The translations under genes and the position numbers were made by a program. Source: Vicinamibacterales bacterium (GTDB taxonomy: Bacteria; Acidobacteriota; Vicinamibacteria; Vicinamibacterales; 2-12-FULL-66-21). Taken from it: a stretch of 64,000 nt of DNA. Positions 34,952-44,035 of the stretch are shown here, piece after piece. The notes below the pieces were generated by a model. It was not told the DNA's origin. It saw nothing but the letters and a program-made list of their open reading frames with translations, and did no database searches. Numbering within the stretch: the stretch's first letter is position 1; each line of letters opens with the position of its first letter. The stretch covers positions 1 to 64,000 of the forward strand of contig DASSPH010000074.1 of assembly GCA_035699745.1 (NCBI GenBank), written 5' to 3'.

Positions 34952-35598
34952 TGCAGGTCCGGGCCGCCGTCCTGCTCGCGCTCCTGCTCGCCGGCGGCGC
35001 CGGCGCCGCGGCCCAGCACGTGCGGCTGTTCCCGCCCGAGGACCTCGGGCAGCTCGAGGGCCCCGATCGCGACGCGTATCAGCGCCCCGATCAGATCATG
35101 GACGCCCTCCAGATCGGCGAAGGCAGCGTCGTCGCCGACCTCGGCGCCGGGGGGGGCTGGTTCACGGTGAGGCTGGCGCGCCGCGTCGGGCCGAACGGAC
35201 GCGTGTACGCCGAAGACATCCAGCCGCAGATGATCGATGCGATCGGGCGCCGGATGGCGCGCGAGCAGCTCAAGAACGTGGAGACGGTCCTGGGGACGCC
35301 GGTGGATCCGAAACTGCGGCCGTCATCGCTCGACGCGGCGCTGATGGTCGACGCGTACCACGAGGTCGAGCACCCGGTCACGCTGCTGCGCAACGTCGCG
35401 CGCGCGCTGAAGCCGCACGGCGTGCTCGGCATCGTCAACTACAAGAAGGATGGCGGCGGACCCGGGCCCGCGATGGAGATGCGCGTCGATCCGGAGAAAG
35501 TGATCGCCGACGCCAAGGCCGCCGGGCTCGAGCTCCGCCATCGCCCTACATTCCTGCGCTACCAGTACATGCTCACGTTCGGCATCCCGCCGAAATGA
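34951..35598 (+). CDS. Secreted class I methyltransferase-like protein
   Basis: 215 residues. Signal peptide of about 20 residues, then an AdoMet-dependent methyltransferase fold with motif I VADLGAGGGWFTVRLA near 62-77 and acidic VYAEDIQ near 89. An exported methyltransferase is unusual, though this Acidobacteriota-type family is known to have such leaders. Starts at the last base of the aspartase stop and overlaps the next gene by 4 bases. Confidence 0.8.
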   Translation: MQVRAAVLLALLLAGGAGAAAQHVRLFPPEDLGQLEGPDRDAYQRPDQIMDALQIGEGSVVADLGAGGGWFTVRLARRVGPNGRVYAEDIQPQMIDAIGRRMAREQLKNVETVLGTPVDPKLRPSSLDAALMVDAYHEVEHPVTLLRNVARALKPHGVLGIVNYKKDGGGPGPAMEMRVDPEKVIADAKAAGLELRHRPTFLRYQYMLTFGIPPK

Positions 35599-36455
35599 GT
35601 GTCCCGGCCTTCCTGGCGGAGTACCAGCGGCCGGTCCTCGCCGAGATCGAGCGCCTGGTCGGAAGCGGCGAGAGCGCGGTCGAACGATCCATGGCCTACA
35701 CCGCCCTGGCACCGTCGAAGCAGGTGCGCGCCGGCCTGGTGCTGCTCTGCGCGGAGCTGTGCCGCGGACATGCCGCGCCGGCGGTGCCCGCCGCGGCGGC
35801 GATCGAGCTGGTCCACGCGTCTTCGCTGATTCTCGACGACCTGCCGTCGATGGACGATGCGCCGCTGCGGCGAGGGCGCCGCGCCAACCATCTGGAATTC
35901 GGGGAATCCGTCGCGATCCTCGCCGCGTTCGGCCTGCTGAATCTGGCCTACGGGTCGATCGCGCGCGCCTACGAGCCGGCGCTCGCGGTCGCGATGACGT
36001 CCCGCATCTCCGATGCCGTCGGCCCGTCGGGACTCATCGGCGGCCAGGCGCTGGATCTCGCGGCGACCAGTCGTCCGATCGATTTCGAGACGCTCGAACG
36101 GATCCACCGCGGCAAGACCGGCGCGCTGTTCGTCGCCGCGGCCGTCTGCGGCGCCCTGACCGCCGGCGCGGCGGCGGAGCCGATCGCCGCCCTCTCCGCG
36201 TACGCGAAGAACCTCGGGCTCGCCTTTCAGATCGTCGACGACCTGCTCGACGTCGCCGGCGATCCGCGGGAGACGGGGAAGGCGGTCCGCGCCGACGCGC
36301 GCAAGACGACCTTCGTCTCGTTCAGCGGCGTGGACGGCGCGCGGCAGCTCGCGGCGGAGCTGTGCGACACGGCGGATCGCGCGCTGACGCCATTCGGCGC
36401 AAAGGCGGATCGATTGCGCGAGCTGTCACGGTTCGTGGCGGCGCGGCGGCTGTAG
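35595..36455 (+). CDS. Polyprenyl (farnesyl/geranylgeranyl) diphosphate synthase
   Basis: 286 residues. First Asp-rich motif DDLPSMDD near 82 followed by RRGRRANH; second Asp-rich motif DDLLD near 214; KNLGLAFQIVDD region and GKAVRADARKTTF typical of IspA-like synthases. Makes C15-C20 isoprenoid diphosphates for quinone and cell-wall lipid carriers. Start overlaps the methyltransferase stop (ATGA); the length is normal. Confidence 0.9.
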   Translation: MSVPAFLAEYQRPVLAEIERLVGSGESAVERSMAYTALAPSKQVRAGLVLLCAELCRGHAAPAVPAAAAIELVHASSLILDDLPSMDDAPLRRGRRANHLEFGESVAILAAFGLLNLAYGSIARAYEPALAVAMTSRISDAVGPSGLIGGQALDLAATSRPIDFETLERIHRGKTGALFVAAAVCGALTAGAAAEPIAALSAYAKNLGLAFQIVDDLLDVAGDPRETGKAVRADARKTTFVSFSGVDGARQLAAELCDTADRALTPFGAKADRLRELSRFVAARRL

Positions 36456-37609
36456 ACGAGACACGCAGAGACGCGCCACGTCTCGTCTCTGCCACCTTAC
36501 AGACGAAACCCGCTGAGACGCGCCACGGCGAGCGGGCACCACGATCACGAAGATCACCAAGTTCACAAAGAAGACGAGTTGGTGTCTTCGTGTCCGCTGC
36601 CGTCGGCCCGTCGCAGTCAAGCCTTGTCCGGTGCTGCAAACGAGACACGCTGAAACGCGCCACGGCGGCGGGCATCAAGATCACGAAGAGATCACCAAGT
36701 TCACGAAGAAGACGAGATTGGTCTTCGTGCCTTTGTGCCTTGGTGTCTTCGTGTCCGCTGCCGTCGGCCCCGTCGCAGTCAAGCCCTTGTCCGGCGCTGC
36801 AAACGAGACACGCCGAGACGCGCCACGGCGGCGGGCATCAAGATCACGAAGATCACCAAGTTCACAAAGAAGACGAGATTGGTCTTCGTGCCTTTGTGTC
36901 TTGGTGTCTTCGTGTCCGCTGCCGTCGGCCCCGTCGCAGTCAAGCCTTGTCCGGCGCTGCAAACGAGACACGCCGAGACGCGCCACGGCGGCGGGCATCA
37001 AGATCACGAAGAGATCACCAAGTTCACAAAGAAGACGAGATGGGTCTTCGTGCTCTCTGTGATCTGGGTGTCTTCGTGTCCGCTGCCGTCGGCCCCGTCG
37101 CAGTCAAGCCCTTGTCCGGCGCTGCAAACGAGACACGCTGAAACGCGCCACGGCGAGCGGGCATCAAGATCACGAAGATCACCAAGTTCACGAAGAAGAC
37201 GAGATTGGTCTTCGTTGCCTTTGTGTCTTGGTGTCTTCGTGTCCGCTGCCGTCGGTCGGCCCGTCGCAGTCAAGCCTTGTCCGGCGCTGCAAACGAGACA
37301 CGCCGAGACGCGCCACGCGGCGGGCATCAAGATCACGAAGATCACCAAGTTCACAAAGAAGACGAGATGGGTCTTCGTGCCTTTGTGTCTTGGTGTCTTC
37401 GTGTCCGCTGCCGTCGGCCCGTCGCAGCCAAGCCTTATCCGGCGCTGCAAACGAGACACGCTGAAACGCGCCACGGCGGCGGGCATCAAGATCACGAAGA
37501 TCACCAAGTTCACAAAGAAGACGAGATTGGTCTTCGTGCCTTTGTGTCTTGGTGTCTTCGTGTCCGCTGCCCGTCGGCCCGTCGCAATCAAGCCTTATCC
37601 CGCGCTGCA
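36456..37609. repeat. Tandem array of seven hairpin units (~160 bp)
   Basis: Six full units start with AAACGAGACACGC at 36638, 36801, 36961, 37126, 37291 and 37449 (spacings 163, 160, 165, 165 and 158), preceded by a shorter unit from about 36502 and a fragment at 36453. Each contains CACGAAGATCACCAAG and, after a short loop, the near reverse complement CTTGGTGTCTTCGTG, forming a stem of about 30 bp with a few bulges; the remaining ~90 bases are a conserved GC-rich spacer. Open frames run through because several unit lengths are multiples of three, but the peptides are repetitive and not protein-like. Function unknown. Confidence 0.85.
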
Positions 37610-37666
37610 GGCGATACCCGGTCGCCACACTGCCAGGCCTTCCCCAAGCGTCGCCCTTGACCGCGC

Positions 37667-37672
37667 GATAAT
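37667..37672 (+). promoter_or_regulatory. -10 box, membrane phosphodiesterase gene
   Basis: GATAAT 8 bases before the ATG at 37681, no Shine-Dalgarno between; predicts a leaderless or nearly leaderless transcript. Confidence 0.45.
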
Positions 37673-37680
37673 GTCTCTGC

Positions 37681-39579
37681 ATGACGTCCGTTCCTGACGC
37701 ACGCGTTGACCAGCTGCGGGCGCAGCTTCGCGCGCTCGGCTATCTCGACGCCGGTGTCGACCGCTTCGTGCTCGGGCCGGCGCAGGATCGGCGCGGGCCG
37801 GCGGGGCTCGCGTTCCGTCTGGCGCTGCGGGTCGGCGTGCTCGGCGGCCTTCTGCTCGGGCCGGCGGCGGCGATTGGCGTCGGCGCGCGGCTGCCGGGAC
37901 TGATCAGCGGCGTTCGCGATGCTGCCGTCATGGCGCTCTACCTCGCCGTCATCTTCTGGCTGGCGGTCGGCGCGCTGACGTTTCTCGTCATGATTGCGAC
38001 GGTCGCGTTCGCGCGGCTCGGTGCGGGGCCATTCGACCGCCGCGGCCCGCGCGCGGCGCGCGCCGCGGCAGGGATCACCACGCTGGCCACTCTCGTGTAC
38101 TTGACGCTGTGGTGGCGCAACGCCAGCGCCGGATTCGGCTGGAGCGCGCCGGCGTGGACCGCCTCGGCGCTGGTGCTCGCCGTCGCGATCAGCCTGCTGC
38201 TCGGCCACGCGCAGCGGATCGCAACGCTGGCCGTGCTCGCGTCCGCCGCGGGACCCTCGGCGCACCTGCCGCCGGTCGGCGCGCGCTCCTGGCGTGTCGT
38301 CCTGGCCGGAGGCGCCCTGGCGTTCGCCGGCGCGGCGGCGCTCCTGATCGTGACCGCGAGCGAAGCGGCGACGGCCTCCGCCACCTCTCCGCTGACCGTG
38401 GTTCCGACGGGCAAGCGACTCCGCGTCATCGCGATCGACGGCTTCGATACCTCGCTGTCGCCCGAGTCGGCGGCGGGTCTGCGCGCGGCGAATCAGGGAC
38501 GGCACGCCGAGGTCGCGTCGCAGGACCTCGCCGATCCGGCGCGGGGCTGGACGACCATTGCGACGGGGACCCCGCCCGACGTCCATGGCGTGCACGCCCT
38601 CGAAACGCGGCGCGTGGCGGGACTCGTCGGCATTCTCAGCCCCGGCAGCGGACAGATCGGGCGGCTCGTGCAGTCAGCCACCGACGTGGTGCGGTTGACC
38701 AGGCCGGCCGCGGCCAGCCGCGAGGAGCGGCGCGTCAAGACCTTCTGGGAAGTCGCCGCGGACGCGGGGCTGCGCACCGCGGTGGTGAACTGGTGGGCGA
38801 CGTGGCCGGCGGCGGCCGAGAGCGGCATCGTGATCAGCGATCGCGCGGTACTGCGACTCGAGCAGGGGGGGCCGCTGGACGCGGAGATCGCGCCTGCCCC
38901 GCTCTATGACACGTTGCAGGCGGCGTGGCCGGGCATCAGGAGCCGGGCGCGGGACGAGGCGCATCTCCAGTTCGACGGCCTCAGCGACGACGACGTGCGC
39001 CGGACGCTGATCCGGTCGGCGGAGCTGGATGCGACGGTGATCGGCATCTTCCAGGCGCTGCCCGGGCCGCCGCGCGACCTGGATGTGATCTATCTTCCCG
39101 GACTGGACATCGCGCAGCATGCGCTGCTGTCCGGCGTCGGCGCGACACCGTCCGTCCTCGCGGCGCGGCTCGACGCGCTGCGCCGTTACTATTCGTTTCT
39201 CGATCGTGCGCTGGCGCCGCTCGTGCCGCAGGATGACCCGTCGCTGATGGTCATGCGCATCCTGCAGCCCGGGCGCGTATCCACGCGCGCGCGCGGCAAT
39301 GTCGCGCTCACCAACGCGGCGGAGCCGGCCGACGTCCTGGCGTCCATCGAACCGGTCGACATCGCACCAACCATTGCGTTCGCCCTGGGCGTGCCGCTGA
39401 GCCGCGAGCTGCCCGGCGCACCGGCGGAATTCCTGTTCCCGGCGGAGTTCACCCGCCGATTTCCGCCACGCTTCGTCGAGCGGTATTCGCCTCCGTCGGC
39501 GGCGCGCGGACCGCGAACAGGCAAGCCGCTCGATCACGAGATGATCGATCGGCTGCGCAGCCTGGGCTACATCAAATAG
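37681..39579 (+). CDS. Membrane type I phosphodiesterase/alkaline phosphatase-fold protein
   Basis: 632 residues. About five hydrophobic helices in the first 240 residues, then an alkaline-phosphatase-superfamily domain with strand RVIAIDGFDTS near 250 and WTTIATGTPPDVHG near 290, both typical of the PF01663 group (nucleophile Thr in WTTIATG). IYLPGLDIAQHALL and later acidic/His segments supply the metal ligands. Probably hydrolyses phosphodiesters or transfers phospho-groups at the periplasmic face. Confidence 0.8.
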   Translation: MTSVPDARVDQLRAQLRALGYLDAGVDRFVLGPAQDRRGPAGLAFRLALRVGVLGGLLLGPAAAIGVGARLPGLISGVRDAAVMALYLAVIFWLAVGALTFLVMIATVAFARLGAGPFDRRGPRAARAAAGITTLATLVYLTLWWRNASAGFGWSAPAWTASALVLAVAISLLLGHAQRIATLAVLASAAGPSAHLPPVGARSWRVVLAGGALAFAGAAALLIVTASEAATASATSPLTVVPTGKRLRVIAIDGFDTSLSPESAAGLRAANQGRHAEVASQDLADPARGWTTIATGTPPDVHGVHALETRRVAGLVGILSPGSGQIGRLVQSATDVVRLTRPAAASREERRVKTFWEVAADAGLRTAVVNWWATWPAAAESGIVISDRAVLRLEQGGPLDAEIAPAPLYDTLQAAWPGIRSRARDEAHLQFDGLSDDDVRRTLIRSAELDATVIGIFQALPGPPRDLDVIYLPGLDIAQHALLSGVGATPSVLAARLDALRRYYSFLDRALAPLVPQDDPSLMVMRILQPGRVSTRARGNVALTNAAEPADVLASIEPVDIAPTIAFALGVPLSRELPGAPAEFLFPAEFTRRFPPRFVERYSPPSAARGPRTGKPLDHEMIDRLRSLGYIK

Positions 39580-39603
39580 CCGGAAGCCGGAAGCTGGCAG
39601 CTG

Positions 39604-40185
39604 TCAGCGCAGGAATCGCCACGCCGCCGGCAGCACGGTGGCAGCGAGCATGACTTTGACGATGTCGGCGGGAATGAACGGAAGCAGTCCCGTGCGCACC
39701 GCGGTGGCGAGACCCACGTGGCCGCCGAACGCGAGCCAGAGCACGCCGCCGGTGAAGATGATCGAGAGCCCCGCGACCATGGCGAGCACCGACGTGAGAT
39801 AGCGGCGGTCGAGGCCCCGCTGCGCGAGGTAGCCGGTGACGAGAGCGGCGATCGGATAGGTCATCAGGTAGCCGCCGGTCGGGCCAAGCAGCCGGGCGAA
39901 TCCCTGCGGCAGAATGGGTGATGCGGCAAAGACCGGGAGGCCGGCGATGCCGAGCGCGAGATAGAGCACCTGCGCGCTCATCCCGAGACGCGCCCCGAGT
40001 GCGGCACCGCCGAGCAGCACGACCATCGGCTGCAGCGTGAAGGGGACCGGGGTGAACGGCAGCGGGATGCTCACCTGCGCGGCGGCGATCGTGAGCACGG
40101 TCACGAACAGCACCGCGGCGGCGCGGATCGCGCGCGACAGATCGGCGCGGCTCGACACCACATCCAGGAGCACGGGAGTATTCAT
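39604..40185 (-). CDS. bioY: Biotin transporter substrate-binding subunit BioY
   Basis: 193 residues with six hydrophobic helices. [13 protein letters not shown] near 45 and [15 protein letters not shown] near 97 are the BioY substrate-site motifs. The S component of an ECF-type biotin importer; no EcfA/T genes are nearby, so it would use shared or solitary transport. Divergent from thiD with 18 bases between. Confidence 0.92.
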   Translation of the reverse strand: MNTPVLLDVVSSRADLSRAIRAAAVLFVTVLTIAAAQVSIPLPFTPVPFTLQPMVVLLGGAALGARLGMSAQVLYLALGIAGLPVFAASPILPQGFARLLGPTGGYLMTYPIAALVTGYLAQRGLDRRYLTSVLAMVAGLSIIFTGGVLWLAFGGHVGLATAVRTGLLPFIPADIVKVMLAATVLPAAWRFLR

Positions 40186-40193
40186 GGGCCGGA

Positions 40194-40199
40194 ATTGTA
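40194..40199 (-). promoter_or_regulatory. -10 box, bioY gene
   Basis: Minus-strand TACAAT lies 8 bases before the bioY ATG (40185) in an 18-base divergent gap, suggesting a leaderless bioY message. thiD has no clear -10 of its own in the gap. Confidence 0.5.
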
Positions 40200-40203
40200 C
40201 CGT

Positions 40204-41004
40204 ATGGCTACGGCACTGACAATCGCGGGCAGCGACTCGGGCGGCGGCGCCGGCATCCAGGCGGACCTCAAGACGTTCGCGGCTGCCGGGGTCTACGGAA
40301 CGTCCGCGATCACCGCCATCACGGCGCAGAACACGCTCGGCGTCACCGCGTGGGAGCCGGTCTCCACCGATCTCGTCATCGCGCAGATCGAAGCGGTCGC
40401 CGGCGACCTGGCGCCTGATGCGGTGAAGACCGGCATGCTGGCGACGGCCGCGATTGTCGAAGCGGTCGCGGCCGCCATCGAAGCGCTCGATCTGCCGCAG
40501 CTCGTCGTCGACCCGGTGATGATCGCCAAAGGCGGGGATCGGTTGCTGCGGCAGGATGCGGTGGGGGCGATCAAGGCGCACCTGCTGAAGCTGGCGGAGG
40601 TGGTGACCCCGAACGTTCCCGAGGCGGAGGTGCTCTCCGGGGTGCGCATCGCGGCCGAGGCGGACATGTTCCAGGCGGCGGTGCGGATCCGCGAGCTCGG
40701 CCCGCGCGTCGTAATCATCAAGGGAGGACACCTGGATTCCGCGGCGACCGGCGGCGACGTGGTGGACCTCGTGCTGCACGGGGACGGCGAGGTGTTCACG
40801 GTGCGCGGACCACGGATCCAGACGCCGCACACGCACGGCACGGGCTGCACCTTCGCCTCTGCCATCGCGGCGCAGCTCGCGCTCGGCCGGGGCATCGAGG
40901 ACGCCGTCCGTTGGGCGCGCACGTATCTCGAAGGCGCAATCCGCCATGCGCCGGGGCTGGGCGCGGGGCACGGTCCGCTCAATCATTTCTGGCGGGTATA
41001 CTGA
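40204..41004 (+). CDS. thiD: Hydroxymethylpyrimidine (phosphate) kinase ThiD
   Basis: 266 residues, typical length. [16 protein letters not shown] (6-21) binds the pyrimidine, ITAITAQNT is present, and [13 protein letters not shown] near 213 is the ribokinase-type ATP/anion hole. Phosphorylates HMP and HMP-phosphate in thiamine synthesis. ATG 40204 chosen over the TTG nine bases earlier. Its end overlaps the -10 of moaE. No TPP riboswitch fits in the short upstream gap. Confidence 0.93.
   Translation: MATALTIAGSDSGGGAGIQADLKTFAAAGVYGTSAITAITAQNTLGVTAWEPVSTDLVIAQIEAVAGDLAPDAVKTGMLATAAIVEAVAAAIEALDLPQLVVDPVMIAKGGDRLLRQDAVGAIKAHLLKLAEVVTPNVPEAEVLSGVRIAAEADMFQAAVRIRELGPRVVIIKGGHLDSAATGGDVVDLVLHGDGEVFTVRGPRIQTPHTHGTGCTFASAIAAQLALGRGIEDAVRWARTYLEGAIRHAPGLGAGHGPLNHFWRVY
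40997..41002 (+). promoter_or_regulatory. -10 box, moaE gene
   Basis: TATACT 6 bases before the moaE ATG (41009), within the last codons of thiD. The closest spacing of the set, predicting a leaderless moaE message. Confidence 0.5.
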
Positions 41005-41008
41005 AATC

Positions 41009-41488
41009 ATGCCGCCGGCTGCCGGGTTCGTGGTGACGGGCGCCGCGCTCGATCCCGCCGCGGTCGCGGCGTCGGTGGCGCGGGACAGCGATGGCGCGGT
41101 CGCCGCGTTCGTCGGGCTGGTCCGCGACCACAATGCCGGCCGCCGCGTGCTGTGGCTCGAGTACGAGGCGTTCGAGCCGCTGGCGCTGAAGGCGTTCGAG
41201 CAGATCGCGCGGGAAGCCGCGGATCACTGGCCGGGCGCGCGGCTCGCGATTCACCATCGCACCGGCCGGGTCGCGATCGGCGACGCCAGCGTGGCGATTG
41301 CCGCGGCGTCGCCGCACCGCGCCGACGCTTTCGCGGCGTGCCGCTACGCGATCGAGCGGATCAAGCAGATCGCGCCGATCTGGAAGCACGAGCATTTCGA
41401 CGGCGGCGAGGTGTGGATCGAAGGGGCCACCGCCGATCCCGCCGACGAGGCGGCGCGCCAGGCGGCGCTGGAACGCGCATGCACGTGA
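41009..41488 (+). CDS. moaE: Molybdopterin synthase catalytic subunit MoaE
   Basis: 159 residues. Conserved FVGLVRDHNAGRRV near 31, LEYEAFEPLA near 50, HRTGRVAIGDASVAI near 80 and the catalytic Lys in PIWKHEHF near 124. Together with MoaD it converts cyclic pyranopterin monophosphate to molybdopterin. Overlaps moaD by 10 bases. Confidence 0.95.
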   Translation: MPPAAGFVVTGAALDPAAVAASVARDSDGAVAAFVGLVRDHNAGRRVLWLEYEAFEPLALKAFEQIAREAADHWPGARLAIHHRTGRVAIGDASVAIAAASPHRADAFAACRYAIERIKQIAPIWKHEHFDGGEVWIEGATADPADEAARQAALERACT

Positions 41489-41724
41489 GGATTCGTCTGT
41501 TCGCCCGGCTCCGCGAGATGGCGGGTGCGGGGGAGCTGGCGCGCGAGGTGGCGGACGGCGCCACCGCCTCGGACGCGTGGCGGCTGCTGGTGCGCGAGTT
41601 TCCGCCGATGGGCGACTACACGCGCAACGTCGCCTGCGCCGTGAACGAGGAGTACGCGCAGCTGTCGGCGCGACTGAAAGACGGGGACGAGGTCGCGTTC
41701 CTGCCGCCGGTGTCCGGCGGCTGA
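41479..41724 (+). CDS. moaD: Molybdopterin synthase sulfur carrier MoaD
   Basis: 81 residues, beta-grasp fold ending in the required double glycine (PPVSGG), which is thiocarboxylated. FARLREMAG near 8 and VNEEYAQL near 56 are typical. Start at 41479 overlaps the end of moaE. Supplies sulfur to MoaE. Confidence 0.93.
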   Translation: MHVRIRLFARLREMAGAGELAREVADGATASDAWRLLVREFPPMGDYTRNVACAVNEEYAQLSARLKDGDEVAFLPPVSGG

Positions 41725-41742
41725 CCGCGGTCGGCCAACACC

Positions 41743-42817
<1,075 letters not shown>

Positions 42818-42831
<14 letters not shown>

Positions 42832-43669
42832 GCACCTCGCCGCCGCCCGCCGCGCGCTCGAGAGCGCGGGCGTGGCGCCGCCGGAGGCCGGGCTCGACGC
42901 GGACCTGCTCGCACGGCACGTGCTCGGCTGGGATCGCGCGGCGCTCGTGGCGCGCCGCCGCGAAGAGGCGCCGGCGGAGTTCGCCGCCGCGTATCCGGCG
43001 CTGGTCGCGCGCCGCGCCGCCCGCGAGCCGGTCGCCTACATCCTCGGCGAGCGCGAATTCTGGGGACTGGCGTTCGAGGTGACCCCCGAGGTGCTCGTGC
43101 CGCGGCCCGAGACCGAACTGATCGTCGAAGAGGCGCTGGTCGCGTTCGGCGGCGGTCCGCCGCCGGCGACCGTGATCGACGTCTGCACCGGCAGCGGCTG
43201 CCTCGCGGTCGTCCTGGCGCGTGAATTCGGCGGCGCCGACGTCGTCGCCACCGACATCTCGGAGGCGGCCCTCGCGGTCGCCCGGCGCAACGCGCAGCGC
43301 CATCACGTCGCCGCGCGCATCGCCTTTCGCGCCGCCGATCTGCTCGACGGCGTCAGCGCCCGCGCCGATCTCATCGTCTCGAACCCGCCGTACGTCGCCC
43401 GCCGCGACGCGGCGGCGCTGCCGCCCGAAGTCCGCGATCACGAGCCGCACGTCGCGCTCTTCGCCGGCGACGATGGCCTCGAGGTCTACCGCCGCCTGCT
43501 GCCGGCGGCGCGGCAGCGCCTGACGCAGAACGGCAGACTGGTGATCGAGATCGGCCAGCATCAGGCCGATCCGGTGACCGAGCTCGCCGACGCGGCGCGG
43601 CTGCGGCTGGATCACACCCGCCAGGATCTCCAGCGGATCACCCGGACGATGGTGTTCGCGCCGCAGTGA
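42818..43669 (+). CDS. prmC: Release factor glutamine methyltransferase PrmC
   Basis: 283 residues. AdoMet motif [16 protein letters not shown] near 116 and the catalytic NPPY in VSNPPYVAR near 187. N5-methylates the GGQ glutamine of release factors. Follows prfA. Confidence 0.95.
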
Positions 43670-43681
43670 TATGTTCACGGC

Positions 43682-44026
43682 ATGAGCGATTGCCTGTTCT
43701 GCCGCGTGATCCGCAAGGAGATTCCGGCGTCCGTGATTCATGAGGACGAGCGGCTGCTCGTGTTCAACGACATCAACCCGCAGGCGCCGCTCCATGCCCT
43801 GGTCGTGCCGAAGCGTCACATCGCGACGCTGAACGACCTGTCGGCGGCCGACGATGGGATCGTCGGGGAGATGGTCCGCCGGGCGGCCGCCGTCGCCCGC
43901 GAGCGCGGCTACGCCGACCGCGGCTTCCGCACCGTGTTCAACACCAACGCTGAAGCCGGCCAGACCGTTTTTCACATCCACCTGCACGTGCTCGCCGGCC
44001 GCGGCCTGACCTGGCCGCCGGGGTGA
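43682..44026 (+). CDS. HIT-family nucleotide hydrolase
   Basis: 114 residues. CLFCRVIRKEIPAS zinc-associated start, and HIT motif HIHLHVLAG near 99. HINT-branch phosphoramidase or nucleotide hydrolase. A weak TATGTT is 6 bases before the start. Last gene of the prfA run; convergent with the next gene. Confidence 0.93.
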   Translation: MSDCLFCRVIRKEIPASVIHEDERLLVFNDINPQAPLHALVVPKRHIATLNDLSAADDGIVGEMVRRAAAVARERGYADRGFRTVFNTNAEAGQTVFHIHLHVLAGRGLTWPPG

Positions 44027-44035
44027 TCCCCCGCG

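Noticed and set aside
36456-37609. CRISPR array
   Set aside because: Units are ~160 bp with conserved spacers between hairpins, not short repeats with unique spacers, and no cas gene is present.
35759-37697. Long open frames across the tandem repeat array
   Set aside because: They arise because several repeat units are multiples of three long; the peptides are periodic (ITKITKFTKK...) and lack Shine-Dalgarno sites and domains.
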